The notes under the pieces are model-generated. The model did not search any database, was not told the origin of the DNA, and saw only the letters and a program-made list of their open reading frames with translations. Of a stretch of DNA of 64,000 nt, positions 43,449-52,819 are shown in pieces. Numbering within the stretch: position 1 is the stretch's first letter; every line of letters starts with the position of its first letter. Origin of the DNA: Oceanospirillum sp048270425. GTDB lineage: Bacteria > Pseudomonadota > Gammaproteobacteria > Pseudomonadales > Halomonadaceae. The DNA lies in contig JBLWSY010000006.1 in NCBI GenBank assembly GCA_048270425.1, positions 124,001-188,000 of the forward strand, written 5' to 3'. A program made the translations under genes and the position numbers.

Positions 43449-43638
43449 ATATCATTTTTTACCCTGGTCAGCCCTATACCAAATTGGCTGTTTCGATAGT
43501 CTGTTTACGAAACGGATGTTTGATAAGTTGTAATAGCGCCTTGCGACTTCTTGATGCTGGCGGGTTGATTAAGAATGACTTCTTTTATTCCTGTCTCTAA
43601 GACAGGGTAATCATATTGGATGTGACTGAGGACACTTC

Positions 43639-46600
43639 ATGGAACTTTTGAATAAGGCTAAGGATCTTTTGTCTGGCTCTCTGGCGGATCAGATTCGAGG
43701 GAATGATCTGGTTCGTATCAGCAAGACAATTACTCGCGACAATATTAATGAAGAGATTGTCGAAGATGGCCGCTTCAGTTATACCCCGCTCGAATTTGCA
43801 CTCCGTGAGCGTAACCCTGAACTGATCAATATGATCCGCCACTTTGTCAAGTTGGGCGCGGATACTCAGTGCCTGATGGATAATGGTGGCAAACCCAGCA
43901 CGCTACTGACCCGCGCGATGAACTCTGCGGATATGATTCTGCTCAGCCACGAGCTGGGGGTGGATCTGAATATTGTCTGGGGTGAATTTAACCTGCTGGG
44001 ACAAGCGCTTTATTCCGGTGAGGAAGAGCAGGTGGAAGCCGTGCTCAAGCTGATACGCGAGCATGACTTTAAACTGATGGAATCTCCGGGGGTGTTCTGG
44101 CATATCCTGGAGCGCAAAAACAATATTCCGGCTGATGGCATTATTGCCATTCTGGAATCCGGAATTGAGCGTTATGAGGGTACTGAGGACAAAGAGCATG
44201 CCGATGCACTGCTGTTCCGTTTGTTCCGCTCTGATCTGCACGAACTGACCAAGCTGGCGGTCCTCAACTATATGGCGGATAACGGCTTTGAACTGGCGCT
44301 GGAGCGTCGCTATCTGATGGGCACTCTGCTGGATATGGCGGTCAGCCGGAGTCAGCGTCATCTGGTGACGCGTTTAGTCGAACTGGGTGCAGATATCAGC
44401 CGTCATCAGAGCGATATCGGTCGTTTGCTGCTGAAAAAAGACCAGCTGAAAGACAATCTTGTCATAGATGATACGCTGGATTTGACCGAGCTTTCTGAAA
44501 AAGAGGTACGCCAATACCTGAAACAACATTCAGATCTGAGTGGCAAAGCGGTTATTGGCCCGATTCTGCTGAACCCGAATTTGAAGGATGCCTGTACTTT
44601 GGCTCAAGAGGCTATTGGCAAAGGGGCAGATGTAAACCAGCTGTTTAATCTGAGTCAGGGCTTTGGTAAGAGCATCATCTGTTCTCCGCTTTATGCTGTT
44701 TGTAGTCAGGATGATGACCGGTATGTCCGCGAGATTAGGTTTCTGTTGCAAGCTGGTGCGCATGATCAGTTCGAGAGTGGCAATCCCGGTGAAGAAGCGT
44801 GTTTCAGTGCGCTTTTTCTTGCCTTATCGACCTCCCGAATCGCTTTTATCCGGGCGCTACTTGATGGTGGTATTAGCCCAAACCTTGTTTTACCCGGAAA
44901 AAAGGTTAATGAAACCTGCCGCATGGATGACAGCCTTTGGGTTACCATGTTCCACCCAAGCCACCTGTCGGTAAAGCCTAACGATGCGCAAAAAGCAGCT
45001 ATGTTTGATCTTTTGCTGCAATCGGGACTCTCGCCGGAACTGAGCAACAAGCGGGGTGAATCAGCGTTGGATCTGGCTCTTCGCTATCGGGATATCCCTT
45101 TGGTTGAACTGATGCTGAGTCGCGGATTTGCCCCTGCGCCTTCAGCCAACAATCTGGATCAGCTTTTCGAGTATTGTGCTGACCTGTCGCTGCTGAACCG
45201 TCTTCTGGCCGATATGCCGCATGTTCAGATCACAGCCAAAACGGCATGGCATTATTTTGTTGGTTTCCAGCACAGAACACCGGAAAAGTCCCAGGACAAA
45301 GCCGCGATTTTTGATCTCTTGCTGGAACTGGGGCTGGATCTGAGTGCCTGCTATACCGATTCAGACGGCAACGAAGAAAGCCTGATTGAGCTGGCCATTC
45401 AGTACCGCAATGTGCCAGCGCTGAAGCGCTTGCTGGCGCTGACACCAAAAGCCCAGATCTCTCCGGATGTGATTCTGAGTGCCATTCACTACCTGCAGGA
45501 TCATGAGCTGATCGGTGATCTCGTCGCTCTGTATCCGGATTATGAGATCGAAAATCTGCATGTCCATCCGTCCGAGAAATACCGTGAGGCGGGTACCCCA
45601 ATTACTTTAGCGCTGCATAAGAAACGCTGGGCGCTGGCGCATTATCTGGTGGATCGCTTCCCGCAGATGCGTGCTCATAGCACGCTGATTCCTCTGGTGG
45701 AGAAAAGTCTCCTGCCGATGGAGGAGGAAAACAACGGTGAGGATCTGGATGAAGCGCTGATCCGTAAGCTGATCGCCCGTGATCCTGATCTGGAGCGTCA
45801 GTATACCGACGCTGATAAATCTACCCTCTGGACACTGCTGTTCCAGTGCTGTTTCCGTTATGCCCAATGTGGAACCGATGAGCGCTCACGTCTTATCTGG
45901 TTAAATGCCGTTGAGATGCTGTTGGACGCTGATGCTTCATTGGATCATCCGTATTCCGTTGACGCAGAACCGGAGCCAACGCATCCGGATATTACTCATC
46001 TCTTTGCGATGGTGCTTTACCATAATCAGAGTAACTTTGAGCAAGCCAAACCTCTGTTTGATCTGTTGATTGGCTACGGCGCTGATCCGGCCAAGCCCGT
46101 AGGGTCATTTAATGAATCTGCGGTGACCAGTATTATTCAGCGTTTCCCCAATAAGATTGATGAGGCCACCAGCCTTAAATTTGTTGAGTATTTGTGGCAG
46201 AAAACCGGTTTTAACCTGCAGGAAGTTAATCGTCTGGGTAATAACCTGGCCATCGCTGCCGCCATGCCGGGAAGGGCTTCCATCCTGCGCTGGCTGGCCG
46301 AAAAGGGAGTCGATATTCACCATGTCGGTGGTTTTGATAACTCCAATGCGATCCATAAATGTATCTCCAACTACAGCTTTGTGGCTTCCCGAGATCGTAC
46401 CGCAACGGTAGAGGCACTGCTGGATCTGGGTGTGAATATCGAGGTACCCGACCCCGATCCCGGTGCCGCAGGAGCAACGCCTCTGATGACCGCTTGTCAG
46501 ATGGGCGTTCAGGCAGTGATTGAGTTGCTGGTAAGCCGAGGAGCTGATGTTAATGCGCTGTCTGAAGGTGGTATGACTCCCATTCTTGCCGCGATTAATG

Positions 46601-47997
46601 GCGAGCAATGCTACGACGTTCACCACACGGTTGAAGGCTCTAAAGTTGCCGTCGTTGAGTATTTGGTAAAGCACGGGGCGGATGTCAACCTGATGGGCCC
46701 GCGCCGCTATCATCCCTTATTGGAAGCTGCGTTTGCCGGTCGGCAAGGGATGTTTAAACGTCTTTTGGAATTGGGGGCTGACCCGTATCAGATTGACCCG
46801 GATCTGAAGCAGGAAACCGGAGGCACCATAGGCTTTGTGCAAGAAGAGCAGATTGATGCGCAGGGCATGAACACTATTGGCTACCTGCTGATGCATGAAG
46901 ACAAGGCTGCGGCATTATTAGAGGTACTGGATGCCGTATTGGGTGAGGGAACCGTGCAGGCTGCCCGGGCAGATCTTGCAAGCAAACGGGTACCCGTAAA
47001 GCCTGATATTCTGGGTGCCCGTATTGAATCGTTGCGCCTTTCTGCACTAGGTACAGGGCCTGTTCCTGAGGCTCAGGACCGCCAGGCCACTTCGGTTGGC
47101 ACCACAGACACTGAACAGACGGTATTTGCTGATAAAGCAGAGCTGCTGGCCGATGAAGAGAAGCGACTGAAGATGCTTAAGATTTTGCGCCAGAAGATGG
47201 ATCGCAAAGGCATGGCGCTTTCCGTTCAGATGGATTATGAGCAGACACAAGCTTTGGCATTTTATATCCGGCAGGAGTTCCCTGACGCGGATATGCGTCA
47301 CGGTGTTAATTGGCAGAGCTTTATCATGGCCGTGGTTGCGGAGCGGGCTCCCGAGTTGTCAGAAATTCTGCATCCGGAAAGCGACATGACACATTGCACT
47401 CTGGTGATTGTGCCAACCGGTTCGCCTGCAAAGCAGATGAATGCGCTGGGTGAAGTGTTCAACGGAGTATTCTCAACCCGACGTACGGTTATGAATGCCC
47501 TTCGTGAGGTGGCGCATCAGATTCAGTGGCAGGTTTTTGATGCTTCTTTATTGCCAGAGCCTGAGGTGGATGACACGGCTTCATCTGATAAAGCGGTTGT
47601 GGGTTTGCCAGCGAAAGAGCTTTTTAGCACCAGCTCGCGTTTTGGCTTTTATAACGTCTCTTTCAAGCTGAAAACAGACACCATGCGCCGCCTTGCGGGA
47701 CACCTGACGGAGCTGTTGCCGCTTGAGATGGATGCCAGCGGCTGGCGGGTATTGGTTCGGGCTGTTGTCAGTCAGCAGATGGCTGACGAAGGCTTGGCTG
47801 AAGGTGTTCTGCCGGACTTTGTTGACTTCGATGTTTACGGTACTGAGCACTTTACCGTAGTGATCGAAAATGAGACTGAGGCTCAGCAGGCATTTACCCG
47901 CACTTTTGGTAAAGCGATGGACAAGCTTTTCCGAAGTGATGAGGATTTTGTGCAGACCGCTATGTCGGTACGGCGTCAATTGTTAGCTGAAAGTTAA
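43639..47997 (+). CDS. Giant ankyrin-repeat protein with a duplicated C-terminal domain
   Basis: A 1452-residue protein. Most of residues 40-1100 is built of ankyrin-type units, clearest at about 955-1060 (TPLMTACQMGVQAVIELLVS, GADVNALSEGGMTPILAAIN, LLEAAFAGRQGMFKRLLELG) and about 230-260, 470-500. No signal peptide. The last 270 residues are not ankyrin: two units of about 105-120 residues (about 1184-1310 and 1329-1452) share a pattern of amphipathic helix, Trp-x-x-hydrophobic-Val-Arg/Ala-x-Val-Val, HxTxVI and a final helix, which suggests an internal duplication. GAGGA precedes the ATG. Ankyrin proteins of this size act as binding scaffolds, effectors or immunity proteins; which applies is open. 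Confidence 0.85.
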   Translation: MELLNKAKDLLSGSLADQIRGNDLVRISKTITRDNINEEIVEDGRFSYTPLEFALRERNPELINMIRHFVKLGADTQCLMDNGGKPSTLLTRAMNSADMILLSHELGVDLNIVWGEFNLLGQALYSGEEEQVEAVLKLIREHDFKLMESPGVFWHILERKNNIPADGIIAILESGIERYEGTEDKEHADALLFRLFRSDLHELTKLAVLNYMADNGFELALERRYLMGTLLDMAVSRSQRHLVTRLVELGADISRHQSDIGRLLLKKDQLKDNLVIDDTLDLTELSEKEVRQYLKQHSDLSGKAVIGPILLNPNLKDACTLAQEAIGKGADVNQLFNLSQGFGKSIICSPLYAVCSQDDDRYVREIRFLLQAGAHDQFESGNPGEEACFSALFLALSTSRIAFIRALLDGGISPNLVLPGKKVNETCRMDDSLWVTMFHPSHLSVKPNDAQKAAMFDLLLQSGLSPELSNKRGESALDLALRYRDIPLVELMLSRGFAPAPSANNLDQLFEYCADLSLLNRLLADMPHVQITAKTAWHYFVGFQHRTPEKSQDKAAIFDLLLELGLDLSACYTDSDGNEESLIELAIQYRNVPALKRLLALTPKAQISPDVILSAIHYLQDHELIGDLVALYPDYEIENLHVHPSEKYREAGTPITLALHKKRWALAHYLVDRFPQMRAHSTLIPLVEKSLLPMEEENNGEDLDEALIRKLIARDPDLERQYTDADKSTLWTLLFQCCFRYAQCGTDERSRLIWLNAVEMLLDADASLDHPYSVDAEPEPTHPDITHLFAMVLYHNQSNFEQAKPLFDLLIGYGADPAKPVGSFNESAVTSIIQRFPNKIDEATSLKFVEYLWQKTGFNLQEVNRLGNNLAIAAAMPGRASILRWLAEKGVDIHHVGGFDNSNAIHKCISNYSFVASRDRTATVEALLDLGVNIEVPDPDPGAAGATPLMTACQMGVQAVIELLVSRGADVNALSEGGMTPILAAINGEQCYDVHHTVEGSKVAVVEYLVKHGADVNLMGPRRYHPLLEAAFAGRQGMFKRLLELGADPYQIDPDLKQETGGTIGFVQEEQIDAQGMNTIGYLLMHEDKAAALLEVLDAVLGEGTVQAARADLASKRVPVKPDILGARIESLRLSALGTGPVPEAQDRQATSVGTTDTEQTVFADKAELLADEEKRLKMLKILRQKMDRKGMALSVQMDYEQTQALAFYIRQEFPDADMRHGVNWQSFIMAVVAERAPELSEILHPESDMTHCTLVIVPTGSPAKQMNALGEVFNGVFSTRRTVMNALREVAHQIQWQVFDASLLPEPEVDDTASSDKAVVGLPAKELFSTSSRFGFYNVSFKLKTDTMRRLAGHLTELLPLEMDASGWRVLVRAVVSQQMADEGLAEGVLPDFVDFDVYGTEHFTVVIENETEAQQAFTRTFGKAMDKLFRSDEDFVQTAMSVRRQLLAES

Positions 47998-48043
47998 CAA
48001 TGATTTAATAAAGCCGGGTATTCAGTTATCAATTGGTCTGGCG

Positions 48044-48110
48044 TAAAGTCTCCGTTAAATCAGGTGCCGTCAAAGAGTGTATCGGCATACCCGTTTTAAC
48101 GGAGACTTTA
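48044..48110 (+). promoter_or_regulatory. Perfect 16-bp inverted repeat that traps the ribosome-binding site
   Basis: TAAAGTCTCCGTTAAA (48044-48059) is the exact reverse complement of TTTAACGGAGACTTTA (48095-48110). The second arm holds the Shine-Dalgarno GGAGA of the dioxygenase gene. Inside the loop GGTGCCG and CGGCATACC can extend the stem with a bulge. As RNA this would hide the start region; as DNA it could be an operator. Confidence 0.6.
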
Positions 48111-48112
48111 TT

Positions 48113-48919
48113 ATGCAATTGAAAAACAGCCATGGGATTTTTATTTCACACGGTGGCGGCCCTATGCCGCTTTTAGGCGATCCGGGTCATCAGGAAATGG
48201 TGGATCGTCTGGATGAGCTGCGCGGTGTGCTGCCAAAGCCATCGGCGATTCTGGTCGTCAGCGCCCACTGGGAAGAGGCGGTTCCGACAATCACTTCAGG
48301 TAAAAATCCTGAGCTGATTTACGACTACTACGGTTTTCCGCAGGAATCCTATGAGATCAAATACCCCGCCCCCGGTGAGCCGGAACTGGCCAGCCGGATT
48401 CATCAGGTGTTGGCGAAGGCGGGCATTGAATCCCGGCTGGATGATAAGCGTGGTTTTGACCACGGAATGTTTGTCCCGCTGAAGATGATGTACCCGGAAG
48501 CAGATATCCCTGTGGTGCAGTTGTCCCTGTCTTCCTCCCTTGATCCTGAGCTGCATCTGGCGATGGGTGAGGCATTACAGGGCGTAGAGTGGGATAACCT
48601 GCTGGTGGTGGGTTCCGGTTTCTCATTCCACAATATGCGTGCTTTTTTTGCTGCTCCATCGCAGGAAATTACCGATCTGAATCAGGGCTTTGAGCATTGG
48701 TTGCTGGAAACCTGCGCCGGGGAGCTGAGTGAAGCGGAGCGGCGTCAGCGACTGGTGAACTGGGAGCAGGCACCGGGTGCCCGATTCTGCCACCCACGGG
48801 AAGAGCATCTGCTGCCGCTGCATGTTTGCTATGGTTTAGCCGCTAAGGCATCCAGTGGTGAGTATCCGGCAAAAATTCTGGGTAAGGATTCCGGCATGTT
48901 CCACTGGCAGCTGAATTAA
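48113..48919 (+). CDS. LigB/DODA-type extradiol dioxygenase family protein
   Basis: A 268-residue protein of the class III extradiol dioxygenase fold: FISHGGGPMPLLGD near residue 8 carries the first metal His, VVSAHWEE the second, KRGFDHGMFVPLKMMYP the DODA-type His pair near 120, and VGSGFSFHN the fourth region. Members open aromatic rings such as DOPA or protocatechuate with Fe(II) or Zn. The substrate is not apparent and no catabolic genes are near. The ATG at 48113 with GGAGA upstream is preferred to an open frame from 48077. Confidence 0.87.
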   Translation: MQLKNSHGIFISHGGGPMPLLGDPGHQEMVDRLDELRGVLPKPSAILVVSAHWEEAVPTITSGKNPELIYDYYGFPQESYEIKYPAPGEPELASRIHQVLAKAGIESRLDDKRGFDHGMFVPLKMMYPEADIPVVQLSLSSSLDPELHLAMGEALQGVEWDNLLVVGSGFSFHNMRAFFAAPSQEITDLNQGFEHWLLETCAGELSEAERRQRLVNWEQAPGARFCHPREEHLLPLHVCYGLAAKASSGEYPAKILGKDSGMFHWQLN

Positions 48920-48970
48920 AGCTACGTTACTGTCCGGCTGCAGTCTCTTATAAAAAAACGGCCATAAACA

Positions 48971-49014
48971 GAAATGCCGGAGTAACCTTGCTCAGAGGTC
49001 GCACCGGCATTTTT
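48971..49014. terminator. Two-way terminator between converging genes
   Basis: AAATGCCGG (48972-48980) pairs with CCGGCATTT (49004-49012); T-rich ends lie on both strands (TTTTTG on plus, TTTCTGTTTATG on minus). Confidence 0.75.
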
Positions 49015-49054
49015 GTTGGCATGGAACTGTCGTGATGGGGAAAAGAAAGTCTGA

Positions 49055-50170
49055 TCAGCGTTTTGCCTGCTGAACGTTCTGCAAATTCTGCCACCAGCGT
49101 TGTTCAACGGCTGGCGATGTGACCTGCAGGATATTGCCAAATACAGGGGTGCTCAGACTGATCTGATGAGCTTCTGCCGCTCCGGCCACCCGATTCAGTG
49201 GCTCATACCAGGCGTGAAAGGCCAGATCAAAGGTACCGTTGTGAATCGGCATCATTACCCTGCCCTTAAGGTCCAGATGGGCCTGCACGCTCTCTTCCGG
49301 TGTCATATGGATGTCAGCCCAGTCTTTATTATATGCCCCGTTTTCAATCAGGGTCAGATCAAAGGGGCCATAAGTCTTTCCAATCTGTTTAAAGCCTGGA
49401 AAATAACCAGAGTCACCACTGAAATAGAGGGACTCCTGACTGGTTTTAATCACCCAGGATCCCCAGAGCGTAGAATTACGATCCGTCATGCCCCGACCGG
49501 AAAAGTGCTGAGTTGGCGTAAAGGCGATCAGCTGGTCACCGGTGTGTTCCTCCTGCCACCAGTCAAAGCTTTTGATTTTCTCCGCTGCTACACCCCATTT
49601 CTTAAGATCTCCATCCACGCCTAATGGCACATAGAAGTTGTCGCTGATTCCGGCCAGGTAGGTGATGCTCTCTTTATCCAAATGGTCGTAGTGGTTATGG
49701 GAGATCAGCACTTTTTTAATCGGTGGCAGCTCTTTCAGTTCAATAGGGGGTTGATGGAAACGCTTAGGCCCCATAAAAGCAAAGGGTGAGGCCCGCTCAG
49801 TAAAGACCGGATCGATCAGCCAGTAGTCTCCATAGACCTTTAGCAGAATGGATGAGTGGCCCAGTTTCACCAGCCAGAAGCGGTCATCTGCCAAGCTCTC
49901 CAGCTGTTCCCGTGTTATGGTTTTTACTGGCAGTTCGACCACAGGTTGTGTGTCAACTTTATCGGCAGTCATAAAGCGCCAGAAGATTCCCAGAGTTTTA
50001 CCAAGACCACCTTGCTGGGTTGGCGGGCTGTTGTGAAATCTTCCCGCTTCGTAACGGGCTTTGTCCGGGCTTTTCATCGTGTCTGTTGTGGCTTCAAGTT
50101 TGGCATTCACCATACAGCCTGCTGCTATAAGCGTCAGGCCCAATGTCAGAATCCAACGAAATAAGGTCAT
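49055..50170 (-). CDS. Metallo-beta-lactamase-fold lipoprotein hydrolase (NAPE-PLD/UlaG-like)
   Basis: A 371-residue protein with a signal ending in a lipobox (LIAAGC, Cys near 19). The hydrolase signature SHNHYDHLD near residue 152, with PTQHFSGRG, FSGDSGYFPGF and MPIHNGTFDLAFH further on, gives a full di-metal site. It resembles NAPE-phospholipase D/RomA-like enzymes that act on lipids at the membrane. It follows a peptidase gene on the same strand by 77 bases. Confidence 0.85.
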   Translation of the reverse strand: MTLFRWILTLGLTLIAAGCMVNAKLEATTDTMKSPDKARYEAGRFHNSPPTQQGGLGKTLGIFWRFMTADKVDTQPVVELPVKTITREQLESLADDRFWLVKLGHSSILLKVYGDYWLIDPVFTERASPFAFMGPKRFHQPPIELKELPPIKKVLISHNHYDHLDKESITYLAGISDNFYVPLGVDGDLKKWGVAAEKIKSFDWWQEEHTGDQLIAFTPTQHFSGRGMTDRNSTLWGSWVIKTSQESLYFSGDSGYFPGFKQIGKTYGPFDLTLIENGAYNKDWADIHMTPEESVQAHLDLKGRVMMPIHNGTFDLAFHAWYEPLNRVAGAAEAHQISLSTPVFGNILQVTSPAVEQRWWQNLQNVQQAKR

Positions 50171-50247
50171 GAGGTACTCTGATTTGACATTTTTTGTCCA
50201 AAGGGGCTGTTTTGACGTTTAACATCAAGACGTCCTGGTCAGCCCAT

Positions 50248-51342
50248 TTAAGGTTCAGGCTTCCAGTTTCTGGCAGCCTCTATTCGTTCATGCATTGCCG
50301 GGTGAGAGCTGAGGTAGTTACTCAGTGATCTCTCTTCAGACGCATCGGTTGTTGTGCTGCCATGGCTCTTCATCAGAGCAGTCATTGCATCAGCAAAGTC
50401 CGTGGGTGATTGTCCCAGTTTATGCAGCTGAGTATAAGCAAAAGTATCTGCTTCGCGTTCCATATCCCGTGAAAAGGCACTTTGCAACAAGCTCGCACCG
50501 GCACCAATGACCATCTCTCCGGCACCTTCGATATCACCAAAGACCAGTGCAAACAGCATAGATGTTGCGGTGGCCTGAGCCATCATTTTCATACTGTGCT
50601 GATGCTCGACATGACCAATTTCATGCAACATTACCGCGGTGAGCTGTTCCGGATGATTCCCCATCAGCTCAACAATATCATCCGTCAGAATGACATCACC
50701 GTTGGGTAGCGCCATGGCGTTGGCACCCATTGACCAGCTTCGGAAATTCAGGCGGTAGTTCTCTCTGGGGATCTCAAGGGCATCAAGCGCTCGGTGCCAT
50801 TGCTCACGGATGGCTGTTTGCTGCTGTTCCGGCACTTGGCTGGGTTCCATATAAAGGCGATCAAGAACCATCAGTGTTTGTTTACCGGACTCCTGTGCGA
50901 CACTGTCCGGCAGAAAGGCTACGCCTATACTTGCAGCGGCAGGTATCACCTTAAACGTCATCATCCATAAAAAAAGTGGCAGGATAGTCACTGCGACCAG
51001 AACGGCGATCCAGTGCGTTTCAAGCCAGCCGGGGATATGGGCTTCAGGTTTAAGGCCAGGCCAGCGATAACGGACATCCTGCGGAATAAAACGGGCTCCT
51101 CCCGGCAGAATCAGCTCGGCCGGTAGCCCGGGAATAACGGAGCTGTAGCTTAGGCATTCGGCGCTATGCTCTTCCAGCAACGTTTGTTCATCATCGAGAA
51201 TCTTTACACTGCCATCGGTATTTACAACGGCAAAGGCCGGTTGCGCTGCTGCGCGACCGGCCTCCTGAAAGACGCCCTGAACACCGCTTTCCGGCTGATG
51301 CCGGGCATCAGACAAGGCGGTGGAATCAGTGGGTACAGTCAT
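50248..51342 (-). CDS. M48-family membrane metallopeptidase
   Basis: A 364-residue protein with one hydrophobic segment at about 111-132 and the zinc motif HEIGHVEH near residue 240, followed by READTFAYTQL with the third ligand Glu. This is a HtpX/LoiP/BepA-like M48 peptidase, probably anchored in the inner membrane with a periplasmic domain. The first 100 residues contain a beta-rich, non-peptidase region. It begins 18 bases after the YjgN-like gene, so the two are one operon and both may serve envelope quality control. Confidence 0.88.
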   Translation of the reverse strand: MTVPTDSTALSDARHQPESGVQGVFQEAGRAAAQPAFAVVNTDGSVKILDDEQTLLEEHSAECLSYSSVIPGLPAELILPGGARFIPQDVRYRWPGLKPEAHIPGWLETHWIAVLVAVTILPLFLWMMTFKVIPAAASIGVAFLPDSVAQESGKQTLMVLDRLYMEPSQVPEQQQTAIREQWHRALDALEIPRENYRLNFRSWSMGANAMALPNGDVILTDDIVELMGNHPEQLTAVMLHEIGHVEHQHSMKMMAQATATSMLFALVFGDIEGAGEMVIGAGASLLQSAFSRDMEREADTFAYTQLHKLGQSPTDFADAMTALMKSHGSTTTDASEERSLSNYLSSHPAMHERIEAARNWKPEP

Positions 51343-51360
51343 AATTTCCCTTTCGTTTGA

Positions 51361-52491
51361 TCAGGTCAGTGACAGATCAACATCAAACACGCCCGCGGCT
51401 TCTTCGCCAAAGGCTCTTTCGTCAGTTTGCTCGGTGTTCACCAGGCGCTCAAGATCCGGCTGCAGCGTCACTTCTGTCGCGCTGGCCAATAACCGGTTTT
51501 TACGGATCCGGGTAACAGGAAACGCCAGTCCCAGAGTGACGATCAATAGCAGGCTGTTGCTAAGGTTCAGCCAGCAATAGCTCTGAACACTCAGGTTTGT
51601 TTTCAGAGAAGCAACATCATCAATCTTCATCGCATTGCCCAGATGATTAAACATCAGTGCATAGAATACACCTGCAATCAGGCTAAGTGCGACCAGATAG
51701 AAGGCTAAAATTAATGGCATTACAGCGGCAATGGAGATGTACCCATATTGCAGTTTATAGAGTAGGTCCGTTGCTTCGACCACAAGGTAACCGCCGCCAA
51801 AGATCACCGCTGAAATACCCAGAGTGATCAGAGAGGCCTTGTAGTAATAGCCGGTTGATGTTGAAAGCTGAACAGACTTGCCGCCATAACTGATATTTTC
51901 ATAAATATAATCATGGATTTTTTTCAGCACCCAAGGCATAGCCAGCCACAGAGAAAGAACGCCCAGAATTGGCAGTAACATGAAGGTAATAAAAGCCCCA
52001 CCATAGGTACCGTTAAAGGAGAAGCGGACATTACGATAGGACGTGTTGCGCATGCTGAATCGCAAACCGGAATTGATCAGCCACGGATAAGCTGCTAACA
52101 GCAACAGACCGCAGATCAGGCCCAGAATCGGGTTAAGCCCAGAAATCATGGTGTAAATTGCAAAAACCACAACAGCAAGCATACGCCCGATCAGAATCTG
52201 TATTGGCTTAGCCAGAAATGAGAAACGATGACCGTCAACCTGAGTGTGTCCATACAGGTATTGAGTATTTCTCACCTTAGCCCAGGCACTGTAGATGCCA
52301 AGAGTGATAATGCTCAGCAGCAGGTTAACCAGCCATAGTTTGAAGTATTCCATTTTCTTACCCGTGAATACCACAGGTACGCTCTTACTGTTCAGCACGC
52401 GGTTGAGTACAGTTTGAGGCTTATCTGAGGTGGATAAGGATGCGGTGTTCTGAGGTTGCCCCTCAGCACTGTTCGGAACGGATTCTGTCAT
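51361..52491 (-). CDS. YjgN/DUF898 multi-pass membrane protein
   Basis: A 377-residue protein with about eight membrane segments and the DUF898 signature YFKLWLVNLLLSIITLGIYS followed by WAKVRNTQYLYGHTQVDGH. Function is unknown; E. coli YjgN is its best-known relative. The ATG at 52489-52491 has AAGGATG upstream, so the longer frame from 52530 is not used. It heads the YjgN-M48-hydrolase group. Confidence 0.87.
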   Translation of the reverse strand: MTESVPNSAEGQPQNTASLSTSDKPQTVLNRVLNSKSVPVVFTGKKMEYFKLWLVNLLLSIITLGIYSAWAKVRNTQYLYGHTQVDGHRFSFLAKPIQILIGRMLAVVVFAIYTMISGLNPILGLICGLLLLAAYPWLINSGLRFSMRNTSYRNVRFSFNGTYGGAFITFMLLPILGVLSLWLAMPWVLKKIHDYIYENISYGGKSVQLSTSTGYYYKASLITLGISAVIFGGGYLVVEATDLLYKLQYGYISIAAVMPLILAFYLVALSLIAGVFYALMFNHLGNAMKIDDVASLKTNLSVQSYCWLNLSNSLLLIVTLGLAFPVTRIRKNRLLASATEVTLQPDLERLVNTEQTDERAFGEEAAGVFDVDLSLT

Positions 52492-52530
52492 GATGACATC
52501 CTTGTAATAAATTCTTAGAGAAACGTGCAA

Positions 52531-52819
52531 TTACTTTAAAGCACAAGATGTAGAGCAAATGCTTTATACCTGCTTGCGATGACATTTACAGCTATCGCTC
52601 GTAGCTTTTATGCACACTTGTGTAACTTTGTGCCGTAAATCTCAATTTTGCACCTCGGTAAGCCAGCGGGGGCAATATGATGATTCGTCATCAGAAAAGC
52701 TAATGACATAATTCAATTTAATCATTGTTCAGGCTGGGTTTAAGCCGATTAGACTGAGTTGATTTGCTCTAAAAAAGAGCGGAGCCAATATAATATAAAA
52801 GAAGAATCGGAGCTAACCC
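52531..52819 (+). promoter_or_regulatory. Upstream region of the TRAP binding protein gene
   Basis: The stretch holds a small dyad GATGATTCGTCATC near 52679-52692 and TATAAT at 52789-52794, a likely -10, without a clear -35 at the usual distance. This suggests an activator-dependent promoter. No ORF is evident. Confidence 0.4.
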
